In this document: positions 14,039 through 22,389 of the stretch, piece after piece
Layout of the letters: each line of letters begins with the position of its first letter
Numbering within the stretch: the first letter of the stretch is position 1
Notes under the pieces: model-generated
What the model was told of the DNA's origin: nothing
Database searches by the model: none
The model's input: only the letters and a program-made list of their open reading frames with translations
Made by a program: the position numbers and the translations under genes
From: JBQTHI01 sp052390035
Lineage (GTDB): Bacteria; Actinomycetota; Acidimicrobiia; Spongiisociales; ZC4RG35
Assembly: GCA_052390035.1 (NCBI GenBank)
Contig: JBQTHI010000039.1
Span: 1-25,719, forward strand
Direction: 5' to 3'
DNA: 25,719 nucleotides

Positions 14039-14962
14039 CTAGGTGGTTTCGGCCCGGAGAAAGGACGACCCGCCTGCCACCAGCCCTGCGATCGCCGGCA
14101 GCCAATATGACACCACCCGATAGACGAGGGTGGGGGCGACAGTGATCTCGGCAGGAAACCCGACGGCGGCCAGTGCCGCCACCAGCCCGGCCTCGGCGAA
14201 GCCGATCCCACCCGGGGTGCCGGGAAGACCCCCCACCATCTGGCTCACCCCGAAGGCGGCGAAAGTCTGCATAGGGGTGAGGTGGATACCGAAGGCCTGC
14301 ATCGCCAGGAATAGGGCAACGGCTTCCAGGGCGAGACGTGCCCACAGCCACATCTGCGATTGGGCGTCGGGTACATGGCTCTCGGCCGGGGGCCCGATCA
14401 GTTCGGCGAGCCATTTCGGCAGTCGTCGGGCGGCGAGCCCGATCCAGCGGGTGCCGAACATCAACAGCAGCCCGATCAGAAGCGCCACCACCCCGATTAC
14501 CCAGGTGCCCGCCTCGAGCGACTCGTACAGACCGCGGTTGATCACCCAGAGAAGGGCGAAACCGGTGCCGATGAGGAGGCCGGCATAGTTCAGCACAGTG
14601 GCCCGTACCGCCGCCCCGCCGGCAGACCGGGCTTCTCTGCGCACCATCCACGACATGGCGACGGGGGTGATCGCCCCCCCGGCCGGGATGAGGCGGGCCA
14701 CCCCGGCTCCGACCAGCGCCGCCCGGAAGGCCTGGCGGGGGTGGAGTTGGGTCCCGTTCTCAGCCAGCCCGTGCCGGAATTGCATACCGAACATCCACTT
14801 GGCGGCCATTTGCACCAAGGCCGCCGATCCAACAATCAACCAGGCGACTACTCCGAATGGAGGCAGCTCAAGCCGGTTGAGGGCAAAAACCAGAGCACCC
14901 GCGTACAAGATTGCGGCGATCCCGGCGGCCACCAGGACGGACCGTCGATGAAAACGACGCAT
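14039..14962 (-). CDS. Lysylphosphatidylglycerol synthase-type flippase domain membrane protein (UPF0104-like)
   Basis: A 307-residue integral membrane protein with about seven to eight hydrophobic segments. The signature near the C-terminus, 'GGLPGTPGGIGFAEAGLVAAL', matches the conserved PGG-G-x-x-EAG motif of the LPG synthase transmembrane region (UPF0104). 'GVARLIPAGGAITPVAMSW' near residue 95 is the matching N-terminal half motif. The soluble aminoacyl-transfer domain of MprF is absent, so it is a stand-alone membrane part, possibly a lipid or glycolipid flippase. The frame is open further upstream, but 'MRRFHRRSVLVAAGIAAIL' at 14962 overlaps the plsY stop by one base (TGATG) and is the natural start. 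Coupling to plsY supports a role in membrane lipids. Confidence 0.88.
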   Translation of the reverse strand: MRRFHRRSVLVAAGIAAILYAGALVFALNRLELPPFGVVAWLIVGSAALVQMAAKWMFGMQFRHGLAENGTQLHPRQAFRAALVGAGVARLIPAGGAITPVAMSWMVRREARSAGGAAVRATVLNYAGLLIGTGFALLWVINRGLYESLEAGTWVIGVVALLIGLLLMFGTRWIGLAARRLPKWLAELIGPPAESHVPDAQSQMWLWARLALEAVALFLAMQAFGIHLTPMQTFAAFGVSQMVGGLPGTPGGIGFAEAGLVAALAAVGFPAEITVAPTLVYRVVSYWLPAIAGLVAGGSSFLRAETT

Positions 14963-15609
14963 CAGTCGCGGACTGACTCCTCGGAACCCGCCAAACTGGG
15001 CACGCCATCTGTGTCGAAGATGGCACGGTGAAAGGCCGCTCGTATTCCCCGCGGATCTCCGGGGTTGCCCTGGACGCGCCTGATAATCATCAACATGCTC
15101 AACCCGAACGCCGCCAAAACGGCCGCCGGCGAACGCTGCACGATGCTGGCCACCACCGGGAGGGAGGCCCACCCGAGGAAGCCACAGAGCCCGCCCCCAA
15201 ACTTCCAGCCGGCCACCGCCCAGCCCCCCGGCCAGAAAATCAACGACGGGTCGACCCCGACCAGTACTCCGGACGAGGGTGCCAGCCCCCTCCCCGAACG
15301 GCTCCTTATAAAAATCGACCAGTTGTGTCCGACGACAATTGCCAAACCGGAAACCGAGACGATGGCCGGACCTACACCCTGGCCCTTCATCACCAGCACC
15401 GGGACCAACCCTTTGAGGCCGTCGAGCAAGGCGCCGGCGATGCCAGCAGGAACGCCGACGCTTCGGGTCAGGTTGCCGGCGCCGGCATTCTGGCTTCCGA
15501 TCTTTCGCAAATCGACGCCGTTAAGACGCCCGATCAGGTAGGAAAACGGAATCGAGCCCAACAGATAAAGGGCACCGGGCAACAGGAACCAGAGGGCCAG
15601 CTCGCTCAT
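14962..15609 (-). CDS. plsY: Glycerol-3-phosphate acyltransferase PlsY (acyl-phosphate dependent)
   Basis: A 215-residue membrane enzyme that transfers an acyl group from acyl-phosphate to glycerol-3-phosphate, giving lysophosphatidate. The motifs are in order: 'GSIPFSYLIGRLNGVDLR' (about 18-35), 'GSQNAGAGNLTRSVG' (38-52), 'DGLKG' (63-67) and 'VGHNWSIFIRSRSGRGLAPSSG' in shortened form near 93-114. Five hydrophobic segments are seen, as expected. The third motif reads 'SRSGRGLAPSSG' where many relatives have a Lys-Gly-Gly-Lys-Gly-type loop, so it is somewhat divergent. The start at 15609 has no Shine-Dalgarno; TAGCTT lies 9 nt upstream. It overlaps the flippase-like gene and forms a two-gene lipid operon. 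Confidence 0.88.
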   Translation of the reverse strand: MSELALWFLLPGALYLLGSIPFSYLIGRLNGVDLRKIGSQNAGAGNLTRSVGVPAGIAGALLDGLKGLVPVLVMKGQGVGPAIVSVSGLAIVVGHNWSIFIRSRSGRGLAPSSGVLVGVDPSLIFWPGGWAVAGWKFGGGLCGFLGWASLPVVASIVQRSPAAVLAAFGLSMLMIIRRVQGNPGDPRGIRAAFHRAIFDTDGVPSLAGSEESVRD

Positions 15610-15618
15610 GCAGGAGGG

Positions 15619-15624
15619 AAGCTA
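15619..15624 (-). promoter_or_regulatory. Candidate leaderless -10 box of plsY (TAGCTT)
   Basis: TAGCTT lies 9 nt before the ATG at 15609. The spacer has no ribosome site on this strand. Confidence 0.35.
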
Positions 15625-15660
15625 CCAGTCGGTGGCTGGCTGCCGGGAGGCGATCGGGAG

Positions 15661-15695
15661 GCCGGCTTTCGAGAGGCCCGCTATCGAGAGCCGGC
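15661..15695 (-). terminator. Stem-loop at the end of the molybdopterin oxidoreductase-metY-hydrolase operon
   Basis: Imperfect arms 15661-15673 and 15683-15695 (11 of 13 bases pair, GCCGGC at the base) form a stem-loop that begins at the stop codon of the alpha/beta hydrolase. No U-run follows, so it may need Rho or may only stabilise the RNA end. Confidence 0.35.
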
Positions 15696-16465
15696 TACAG
15701 AGAGTGTGGGAGGAATTGGACGAGGAGCTTCCGCACCGCCTCCGGAGAATCGGTCAGCATCATGTGGCCGGCGTGATCTATTACCTCGACCGTCGATCCT
15801 TGGATTAGAACACCAAGCTCTTCCACCGCGCTCGGCCTGACCATGCGGTCGCTTGCACCGCCGACGAGCAGGCACGGGACATCGATCTTGGAAGCGGCGA
15901 CCTCGCCACCTCGGTAAGCCCCACAGGCGGCCAGGTCGGGTCCCAGGTTGGAAAGCTCACGCTCGAAGAGCCGGGCATTGATACCGGTCTGCCACACGCC
16001 AGGATCGGGATGGCCTCCCAGCCGCCCGGCCGTGTCATAGGACCAGCCGATGATCATGGCGATGGCCTCCGGCTCGCATGCATCAGCGACAGCTTGAAGC
16101 CGGGGGTTGACAGGCATTCTGGTTCCACATCCGAAGAGGCCAAGTCGATCGACCACCGGTGAGGTGGCTGCCAGTTCCAGAGCGACCAAACCGCCCATGC
16201 TGTGCCCCACCGCGGTGACGCTCTCCAGATCGAGCTCGCTCAGCCTGGCATCGACCCAGGCGGCCATCTCCTCGATGGTGGTGAGCCGCGGTTCAAGGTT
16301 CGCACCGTGACCGGGAAGGTCGACAGCCACCACGTTGAGTCCGTGATGCGCCAGATATCTGGTCTGATAACGCCAGGCGGTGTGGTTGTTCCCCGCCCCG
16401 TGGACCAGAACCACGGTCGGTGCCCGCAGGGCGCCGTCATGTCCTCCCCGGTATCCGAGGCTCAT
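15695..16465 (-). CDS. Alpha/beta hydrolase
   Basis: A 256-residue cytoplasmic alpha/beta hydrolase with a complete triad: nucleophile Ser89 in 'GHSMGG', Asp206 in 'VGGASDRMV' and His234 in 'DHAGHMM'. 'VHGAGNNHTAWRYQ' (21-34) forms the oxyanion region. 'VVAVDLPGHG' is the usual strand after it. The cap (about 120-185) is short and helical. The substrate is unknown. The start overlaps the metY stop as ATGA, so it is co-translated with the sulfhydrylase. MetX, the homoserine acyltransferase often found beside metY, shares this fold but is about 100 residues longer and has a Gly-Gly-Ser-Met-Gly elbow, so this protein is not a standard MetX. Confidence 0.88.
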   Translation of the reverse strand: MSLGYRGGHDGALRAPTVVLVHGAGNNHTAWRYQTRYLAHHGLNVVAVDLPGHGANLEPRLTTIEEMAAWVDARLSELDLESVTAVGHSMGGLVALELAATSPVVDRLGLFGCGTRMPVNPRLQAVADACEPEAIAMIIGWSYDTAGRLGGHPDPGVWQTGINARLFERELSNLGPDLAACGAYRGGEVAASKIDVPCLLVGGASDRMVRPSAVEELGVLIQGSTVEVIDHAGHMMLTDSPEAVRKLLVQFLPHSL

Positions 16466-17757
16466 GTCTCCTGGCTGGTCGCCAGCGCCCGGCGTAGATC
16501 GTCGATCAGGTCTTCTGGGCTTTCCAGACCGACCGACATGCGCACCATCCCCTGGTCGATCCCTGCAGCCGCCAACCCTTCGTCACCTAGTTGTTGATGG
16601 GTGGTCGATGCCGGATGAATCACCAAAGATCGACTGTCCCCGACATTGGCCAGATGCGAGAAGAGCCTCACCGACTCGATGAACCTCGCTCCCGCCGCTC
16701 TTCCCCCGCGGATGGTGAACGCCAGGATGGCCCCGGCCCCCCGGGGGAGCAGCTTCTGTCCGAGCAGATAGTCGGGATGATCAACGTCTCCCGGGTAAAG
16801 AACCCGCTCCACCTCGGGTGCCTCCTTCAAGAAATCGACCACCGTGACGGTGTTCGCCAGATGGCGGTCCATACGAGCCGGTAGCGACTCGACACCCTGG
16901 ATCAGCCGAAAAGCGGTGTCAGGGCTCATGCACGCCCCGAAGTCGCGCAAACCTTCGGCCCTCGCCCGGGCAATGAAGGCGGCTGGTCCGAACTCGGCGG
17001 TAAAGACCACGTCGTGGTACGGCGGGTACGGTTCGGTCAGGGTGGGGAACCTCGTCGTCTTCTCCCAATCGAACCGCCCGGAGTCGACCAGCACGCCGCC
17101 AATGACCGACCCATTGCCGGCGATGAACTTGGTGGCGGAGTGCAACACCAGGTCGGCACCGTGCTCGAATGGCTTGCAGAGGTACGGCGTGGCGAACGTG
17201 TTGTCGATCAGGAGTGGCACGCCGGCGCCGTGGGCCAGGTCCGCCACGGCCGGTTGATCGAGAACAGCCATGGCCGGGTTGCCGATCGTCTCACCCACCA
17301 CCACCCCGGTGTTGGGTTGGATCGCCTGGGCGAGACCGTCGAGATCATGAGGGGCGACAAAGGTGGTGTCCACACCGAACCGGGGCAGGGTGTGCAAAAA
17401 CAGATTGGCGGTGCCGCCGTAGACCGCCGACGAACAGACGACGTGCCCGCCCGCCCCCACCAGGGTGGTGACGGCAAGAACCATCGCCGCCTGACCGGAG
17501 GCGGTGGCAACCGAGCCCACTCCCCCTTCAAGGGCGGAGATCCGCTCTTCGAAGGCGGCGACGGTCGGGTTAGAGATGCGCGAGTAAATGTGCCCTGGGC
17601 GTTCCAGGTTGAAAAGCGAGGCGGCGTGGTCGGTATCTTCGAAGACGAAGCTCGCCGTCAAGTAGATCGGGACGATTCGCGCTCCAGTGGCCGGGTCGGG
17701 TTTCACCCCGGCATGAACGGCCAGGGTCTCGAAATGAGGGTTGTCGGGCTGGCTCAC
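16462..17757 (-). CDS. metY: O-acetylhomoserine sulfhydrylase (aminocarboxypropyltransferase)
   Basis: A 431-residue PLP enzyme of the Cys/Met metabolism family that makes homocysteine (or methionine) from O-acetylhomoserine and sulfide or methanethiol. 'HFETLAVHAGVKPDPATGA' at the N-terminus and 'IYSRISNPTVAAFEERISALEGG' (57-79, seen in parts) are typical. Asp185 in 'LLIDNTFATPYLCKP' contacts the PLP ring nitrogen, and Lys210 in 'LHSATKFIAGNGSVIGG' binds PLP. The long middle insert and about 430 length favour MetY over MetB or MetC (about 380-400). The start is GTG. It begins 26 bp after the molybdopterin oxidoreductase stop, has no promoter box of its own and overlaps the hydrolase gene, so the three form one operon. 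Confidence 0.93.
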   Translation of the reverse strand: MSQPDNPHFETLAVHAGVKPDPATGARIVPIYLTASFVFEDTDHAASLFNLERPGHIYSRISNPTVAAFEERISALEGGVGSVATASGQAAMVLAVTTLVGAGGHVVCSSAVYGGTANLFLHTLPRFGVDTTFVAPHDLDGLAQAIQPNTGVVVGETIGNPAMAVLDQPAVADLAHGAGVPLLIDNTFATPYLCKPFEHGADLVLHSATKFIAGNGSVIGGVLVDSGRFDWEKTTRFPTLTEPYPPYHDVVFTAEFGPAAFIARARAEGLRDFGACMSPDTAFRLIQGVESLPARMDRHLANTVTVVDFLKEAPEVERVLYPGDVDHPDYLLGQKLLPRGAGAILAFTIRGGRAAGARFIESVRLFSHLANVGDSRSLVIHPASTTHQQLGDEGLAAAGIDQGMVRMSVGLESPEDLIDDLRRALATSQET

Positions 17758-17783
17758 GACGGCTTTGGACTCATGGACGAGAG

Positions 17784-20012
17784 CTAGGCGAGCGCCTCAA
17801 CCGGCACCGGCGAAAGCGTGACCGCAATTCCATTGAGCACGGCGTTGCCGGATACGGGATCCATATCTCCGGAGCTGAGGAAATTTACGTTCGCTCCGGG
17901 ATGGTTGGCAGCAATTCCAAGTTTGATGCCTTCGACATCGTGGCCCCACCCATAGGGAATGGAGACCACCCCGGGGATGATGTCTTCCGTTATCTCCACC
18001 TTGATGCTCAGTCGTCCCGCTGCCGAGCCGACCTCGGCCATCGCTCGGTCTGTTAGTCCCCAGCGGGCGGCGTCGTCGGGATGGATCAGAAGGGTGCAAC
18101 GCTCCTTTCCCCGCATCATCGCCTCGACGTTGTGTAGCCAGGAGTTAGCCGAACGGAGCTGTCGACGTCCGACCAGGAGCGGTTGGTGCGCAACCGGCTG
18201 GTTGAGGTCGGCGGCCAGGCGGGAAACGTCGGCAGATATCGGCTCGGGGGCGAGTTCGATCAACCCCGACTCGGTGCTGAGGAGCCGGTCGAGCCGGGGC
18301 TCCAGGGCACCGAAATCGACGCCGTGAGGGTTTGCCTCGAGCACTTCAAGGCTGAGCCCACCCGGATTGGCGCCGAAACCGTCACCTCGATGCCCGATAC
18401 GGAGGCTGAGGTCAAGCAGCTTCTCGGGCCAGGGCCGGTTCCCGAGCATGTCGATGATCTCGCCCGGGTCACGGCCGGCGATCGCCGACTCCGCTCTCCC
18501 CACCTCGGAGGTAACGGCGCTTACCAGGGCGGCAGCAGCCAGCATGTCGGGCTCGGCATCGGCGCCGAACCCGGAAAAGATTCCGGTGAGCTTCACCAGG
18601 GTGTCGAACTCCGACGGGCCCTCGTGGCCGAATACCTGAGGGGAGTAGGCGGCATAGTCCCGCACGCTCAAACCAGTGAATGCCAGGTCGTAATGTGACC
18701 GCTCCAGTGCCGCTCGGCCGGGCAACACGACGTTGGCGTGCCGGCTGGTTTCGTTTAGGTAGACATCGACCGAGACCATAAAGTCGAGTTGGTCGAGGGC
18801 GTCGTTGAGACGATCGGCGTTGGGAGTGGTCAACGCCGGGTTGCCGGCCACAGTCAAAAGAAATCGGATCTGACCCTCTCCCTGAGTGGAAATTTCGTCG
18901 ACCATGGTTGACACCGGAAGTTCGCCGAACACCTCAGGCAGATGACGAACCCGACTGTGCCAGCGCCCGATCGAGAAAGGCTTTCCTCCCCGCCTCGTCC
19001 CGAGATGGGCGGCGTACGGAAACATCGCCCCACCGGCCCGGTCGAGGTTTCCGGTCACCACGTTAAGCAGGTCGACCGCCCAGGAAGCGAGTGTGCCGAA
19101 GGAGGCGGTGTGGGTGCCGATGCGCGAGTACACCGCGGCGGATGGAGCGGTGGCCAACTCCTCGGCAACCGCCGTGGTGACGCCGGGGTCGATGCCGGTG
19201 TAATCCTTCACACGGTCGGGAGGGAAATCGGCGGCTAATTGCCGAACCCGCTCCCACCCGTTGATCCGCTCCGCCAGCGTCCCCGGTTTCACTAGGTCAT
19301 GTTCGAACAGGACGTTGGCGAGCGCCAAGAGAAAGGCGGCGTCGGTCCCCGGGCGGATCGGGATCCAGCGGTCGGCATGAGCGGCGGACTCGGTGCGCCG
19401 GGGATCGACCACCACCACCTTGCCACCGCGCTCGCGGATCCTCTTCAACCTGCCGGGGAAGTCTGGTGCCGTGCAAAGCGATCCGTTCGACTGATAGGGG
19501 TTGGCACCCAGCATCAACAAGTATTGGGTGCGGTCGAGGTCGGGGACGGGGATGTTGAGCGGGTGCCCGAACATCAACCCGGCCGACACATGTTTGGGCA
19601 TCTGGTCGACCGTGGAGGCCGAGAAGACATTGTGTGTTCCCATTGCCTTGACCATGGGCCTGATCGAGACGGTGTTCTCGAACTGGTGAACGTTGGGGTT
19701 TCCCAGGTAGATGGCCGTCGCCTGTCGTCCGTGGCTGCTGATGATCTCGTTCCAATGCCGATCGATCAGCTCGAAGGCCTCCGCCCAGGTTGCCGGCCGA
19801 TGTTTCCCACCCTCTTTGATCAGTGGCACACTCAGGCGATCGGGATCCTCGTAAACCTGTTTGAGTGCCGACCCTTTCGGACAGATGAATCCGGCCGAGG
19901 TCACATGGGCCCGATCCCCCCGGATGCGTTTCACCCGACCGGCTTCAACCTCGATCTCCAGTCCGCAACAGGCTTCACAGAGCGGGCAGGTCCGAAACAC
20001 GGTCCGGTTCAT
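17784..20012 (-). CDS. Molybdopterin-dependent oxidoreductase (DMSO reductase family, FdhA/BisC-like)
   Basis: A 742-residue catalytic subunit with bis-molybdopterin guanine dinucleotide. Cys9, Cys12, Cys16 and Cys44 ('CPLCEACC' and 'ICPKG') form the [4Fe-4S] motif. 'LGANPYQSNGSL' (168-179) and 'VVVVDPRRTESAAHAD' (about 195-210) bind the first cofactor half. 'TLLIHPDDAARWGL' starts the C-terminal molydopterin-binding domain, and 'FLSSGDMDPVSGNAVLNGI' is near the end. By length-matched alignment with formate dehydrogenase H from memory, Asp136 ('STVDQMPKHV') sits where that enzyme has selenocysteine, so Mo may have an Asp ligand. There is no Tat signal, so it is probably cytoplasmic. No electron-transfer partner gene is adjacent. 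The substrate is unknown. It heads the metY operon. Confidence 0.92.
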   Translation of the reverse strand: MNRTVFRTCPLCEACCGLEIEVEAGRVKRIRGDRAHVTSAGFICPKGSALKQVYEDPDRLSVPLIKEGGKHRPATWAEAFELIDRHWNEIISSHGRQATAIYLGNPNVHQFENTVSIRPMVKAMGTHNVFSASTVDQMPKHVSAGLMFGHPLNIPVPDLDRTQYLLMLGANPYQSNGSLCTAPDFPGRLKRIRERGGKVVVVDPRRTESAAHADRWIPIRPGTDAAFLLALANVLFEHDLVKPGTLAERINGWERVRQLAADFPPDRVKDYTGIDPGVTTAVAEELATAPSAAVYSRIGTHTASFGTLASWAVDLLNVVTGNLDRAGGAMFPYAAHLGTRRGGKPFSIGRWHSRVRHLPEVFGELPVSTMVDEISTQGEGQIRFLLTVAGNPALTTPNADRLNDALDQLDFMVSVDVYLNETSRHANVVLPGRAALERSHYDLAFTGLSVRDYAAYSPQVFGHEGPSEFDTLVKLTGIFSGFGADAEPDMLAAAALVSAVTSEVGRAESAIAGRDPGEIIDMLGNRPWPEKLLDLSLRIGHRGDGFGANPGGLSLEVLEANPHGVDFGALEPRLDRLLSTESGLIELAPEPISADVSRLAADLNQPVAHQPLLVGRRQLRSANSWLHNVEAMMRGKERCTLLIHPDDAARWGLTDRAMAEVGSAAGRLSIKVEITEDIIPGVVSIPYGWGHDVEGIKLGIAANHPGANVNFLSSGDMDPVSGNAVLNGIAVTLSPVPVEALA

Positions 20013-20018
20013 CGCTCA

Positions 20019-20024
20019 AGCCTA
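20019..20024 (-). promoter_or_regulatory. Candidate leaderless -10 box of the molybdopterin oxidoreductase operon (TAGGCT)
   Basis: TAGGCT lies 6 nt before the ATG at 20012, with no Shine-Dalgarno. It shares the 91-bp divergent region with the promoter of the aldehyde dehydrogenase gene. Confidence 0.45.
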
Positions 20025-20079
20025 GAGCCATATCAGACCTGTGATCGTTGACCCCGGACCGCCGACCCCTCGCCACGGT

Positions 20080-20085
20080 TATCGT
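20080..20085 (+). promoter_or_regulatory. Candidate -10 box of the aldehyde dehydrogenase operon (TATCGT)
   Basis: TATCGT is followed about 7 nt later by AGGAGG (20093-20098) and the ATG at 20104, so the transcript would have a very short leader that still carries a strong ribosome site. CACG/CGTG arms (20074-20077 and 20083-20086 approximately) flank the box. Confidence 0.4.
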
Positions 20086-20103
20086 GTTCTGCAGGAGGCG
20101 TTA

Positions 20104-21669
20104 ATGACAGTGAAGATCACCTACGCCACGATGTCGGCCGACAATGAGGAGTTGAACCAGGGGTTCGACGAGGCGGTGCAGCAGATCAAAGCCGGACTCG
20201 GCCGAAGTCATCCCTTCGTTGTGAACGGCGAAGAAACCTGGGGCGAGGGCTTGTACGAAGAGACCTCCCCGATCGACTCGAGGATCGTCGTGGGCCGCTA
20301 CGCCCAGGGCACGGCCGCCGACGTGGATGCGGCGGTGAACGCCGCCAAAGAGTTCTTTCCGGTGTGGTCGGCGATGCCATGGCAGGACCGCGTGGACCTG
20401 ATGAACGCCGCCGCCGACCTGATGGAGTCACGCCTGTTCGAACTCGGGGCGTTGGTGGCGATCGAAGTTGGCAAGAACCGCCTGGAAGCGCTGGGTGATG
20501 TGGCTGAGACGGTGGAGTTCTTCCGTTACTACGGCCGGCAGATGTACGAGCACAACGGCTTCGTCACGCCCCTGTCCCGACTGTCACCCACCGAGGAGAA
20601 CGTGTCGGTCCTCCGTCCTTACGGGGTCTGGGCGGTCATCTCCCCGTTCAACTTCCCGATGGCTCTGGCCGGCGGGCCGTCGATCGGAGCGCTGCTCACG
20701 GGCAACACGGTGGTACTGAAGCCGTCCAACGCCGGCGCCTTGACCGGGCTCGAGTTTGCCCGGGTGCTGAGAGATGCCGGCGTCCCGCCGGGGGCTTTCC
20801 ACGTCGTCACCGGGTCGGGCTCGAAAATCGGCGCCCACCTGGTCGATCATCCCGATGTCGCCGGGATCACGTTTACCGGGTCCTACGACGTGGGGATGGG
20901 CATCTACAAGGGTTTCGCCACCACCCATCCGAAACCGGCGGTGTGCGAGATGGGTGGGAAGAACCCCTCCATCGTCACGGCCGCGGCCGATTTGGATGTG
21001 GCGGCCGAAGGGGTGATGCGGGCTGCGTTCGGTTTCGGTGGCCAAAAGTGCTCGGCCAACTCGCGGGTTTACGTGGAGCGGACCGTGTACGACGGCTTCG
21101 TCGACCGACTGGTCACGCGAACCGAGCAGATCAAGGTCGGCAATCCTCTCGAACAAGGTGTCTACATGGGCCCTGTCATCGATCGCAAGGCGGTCGAGAG
21201 GTTCCGGGAAGCGGTAGCCGAGGTCAAGTCCAGCGGTGGGCAGATCCTGACCGGGGGGGAGGTGCTCGAAAGCGTGGAGTTGGGCCGGGGCAACTTTGTC
21301 GAGCCGACCATTGTGACTGCCCCTGACGGCTCATCCGTCTGGGAACGCGAGCTTTTCCTGCCTTTGCTGGCGATCATGCCGGTCGACTCGCTCGACGAGG
21401 CCCTGAGCAGGTCGAACGACACCGAATTCGGGTTGACCGCCGGGCTCTTTTCCGAAGATCCGGGCGAGGTCGAACGCTTCTTCGCCCGGATCCAGGCCGG
21501 GGTGACCTACGTCAACCGCCGGGCTGGAGCCACCACCGGGGCATGGCCCGACATCCAGTCGTTTGGTGGTTGGAAAGGCTCGGGGACCTCCGGCACCGGC
21601 GGGGGCGGGCCCTGGTACCTGCGGCAATACATGCGCGAGCAGAGCCGCACCGTCGTCCGCGACCGATAG
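20104..21669 (+). CDS. Aldehyde dehydrogenase, probable 1-pyrroline-5-carboxylate dehydrogenase
   Basis: A 521-residue NAD(P)-dependent aldehyde dehydrogenase. 'VISPFNFPMALAGG' (178-191) with Asn183, Lys206 in 'VVLKPSNA', Glu282 in 'CEMGGKNPSI' and the nucleophile Cys316 in 'FGGQKCSANSRVYV' are all present. The C-terminal 'NRRAGATTGAWPDIQSFGG' and 'WKGSGTSGTGGGGPWYL' sequence, ending in 'REQSRT', and the long N-terminus resemble P5C dehydrogenases (RocA/PutA C-domain), which oxidise glutamate semialdehyde to glutamate. That would complete proline breakdown begun by the proline dehydrogenase at 1277. The substrate call is by motif only; other semialdehydes remain possible. The ATG at 20104 follows AGGAGG by 5 nt. 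The next gene starts 4 bp after its stop. Confidence 0.88.
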   Translation: MTVKITYATMSADNEELNQGFDEAVQQIKAGLGRSHPFVVNGEETWGEGLYEETSPIDSRIVVGRYAQGTAADVDAAVNAAKEFFPVWSAMPWQDRVDLMNAAADLMESRLFELGALVAIEVGKNRLEALGDVAETVEFFRYYGRQMYEHNGFVTPLSRLSPTEENVSVLRPYGVWAVISPFNFPMALAGGPSIGALLTGNTVVLKPSNAGALTGLEFARVLRDAGVPPGAFHVVTGSGSKIGAHLVDHPDVAGITFTGSYDVGMGIYKGFATTHPKPAVCEMGGKNPSIVTAAADLDVAAEGVMRAAFGFGGQKCSANSRVYVERTVYDGFVDRLVTRTEQIKVGNPLEQGVYMGPVIDRKAVERFREAVAEVKSSGGQILTGGEVLESVELGRGNFVEPTIVTAPDGSSVWERELFLPLLAIMPVDSLDEALSRSNDTEFGLTAGLFSEDPGEVERFFARIQAGVTYVNRRAGATTGAWPDIQSFGGWKGSGTSGTGGGGPWYLRQYMREQSRTVVRDR

Positions 21670-21673
21670 GCCC

Positions 21674-22387
21674 TTGCTGGTCCTGGTCACCGGCTCGAGC
21701 GGCACCTTGGGAAGGCGGGTCGTCGCCCTGCTGGAGGAAAGAGGTCACCGCGTGCGACGAGGAGGCCGGCCCCCCGATCCCAGCGGTGCCGGGGCGGTCA
21801 TTCATTGCGCCACCGATCCAAATGACCCGGCGACGGTTGACCTCGGACTGATCAAACACCTCGCCGGCGCTGCCGACCCCGGCACTCACCTCGTTTATCC
21901 GTCAATCGTGGGCGTTGACCTGATTCCCACCCCCTATTACCAGGCGAAGGTCGCCTGCGAGAAGGAGATGGTCGCCAGTGGGCTCCCGTGGACGATCGTG
22001 CGGGCCACCCAATATCACCAACTGATCTGGCACTGGTACACGAAGCCTTCTCGCAACCCACTCCTCCGGGTTCCGGCCGTCACCCGCTATCAGGTGCTCG
22101 ATCCGGCCGAACACGCCCGCCTGCTGGTCGACCGGGTCGATAACGAACCGTTAGGGAGGGCACCCGACGTTGGCGGACCCACGGCGTACGAGGCGCGCCA
22201 ACTGGCCCAATCATGCCTGGCGGCAATTGGATCCCGGCGCAGGATCCTCTCTCTCAACCAGCCGGGAATCGTCGGCGCCGCGTTTCGGGCGGGCGCCAAC
22301 CTGACGCCCAACCGGGGCGGCGGTGAATCGTGGACCGAATTCGTCGCAAGACAGATGGCACGCCGGCCTCCGACCTCCGACCCCTGA
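21674..22387 (+). CDS. NAD(P)-binding SDR/NmrA-like reductase
   Basis: A 237-residue atypical short-chain dehydrogenase. 'LVTGSSGTLGRRVVALLEERGH' in part (residues 4-16) is the nucleotide-binding start with TGxxGxxG. 'HLVYPSIVGVDLIPTPYYQAK' region (about 75-95) carries the Tyr-x-x-x-Lys-like pair 'YYQAK'. 'GLPWTIVRATQYHQLIW' is typical of the NmrA/complex I NDUFA9-like group. The substrate is unknown. Start choice: TTG at 21674 gives the standard N-terminus four bases after the aldehyde dehydrogenase stop; the upstream frame overlaps that gene. It is probably co-transcribed. Its stop is only 2 bp from the stop of the converging HisA/VOC gene. Confidence 0.85.
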   Translation: MLVLVTGSSGTLGRRVVALLEERGHRVRRGGRPPDPSGAGAVIHCATDPNDPATVDLGLIKHLAGAADPGTHLVYPSIVGVDLIPTPYYQAKVACEKEMVASGLPWTIVRATQYHQLIWHWYTKPSRNPLLRVPAVTRYQVLDPAEHARLLVDRVDNEPLGRAPDVGGPTAYEARQLAQSCLAAIGSRRRILSLNQPGIVGAAFRAGANLTPNRGGGESWTEFVARQMARRPPTSDP

Positions 22388-22389
22388 CC

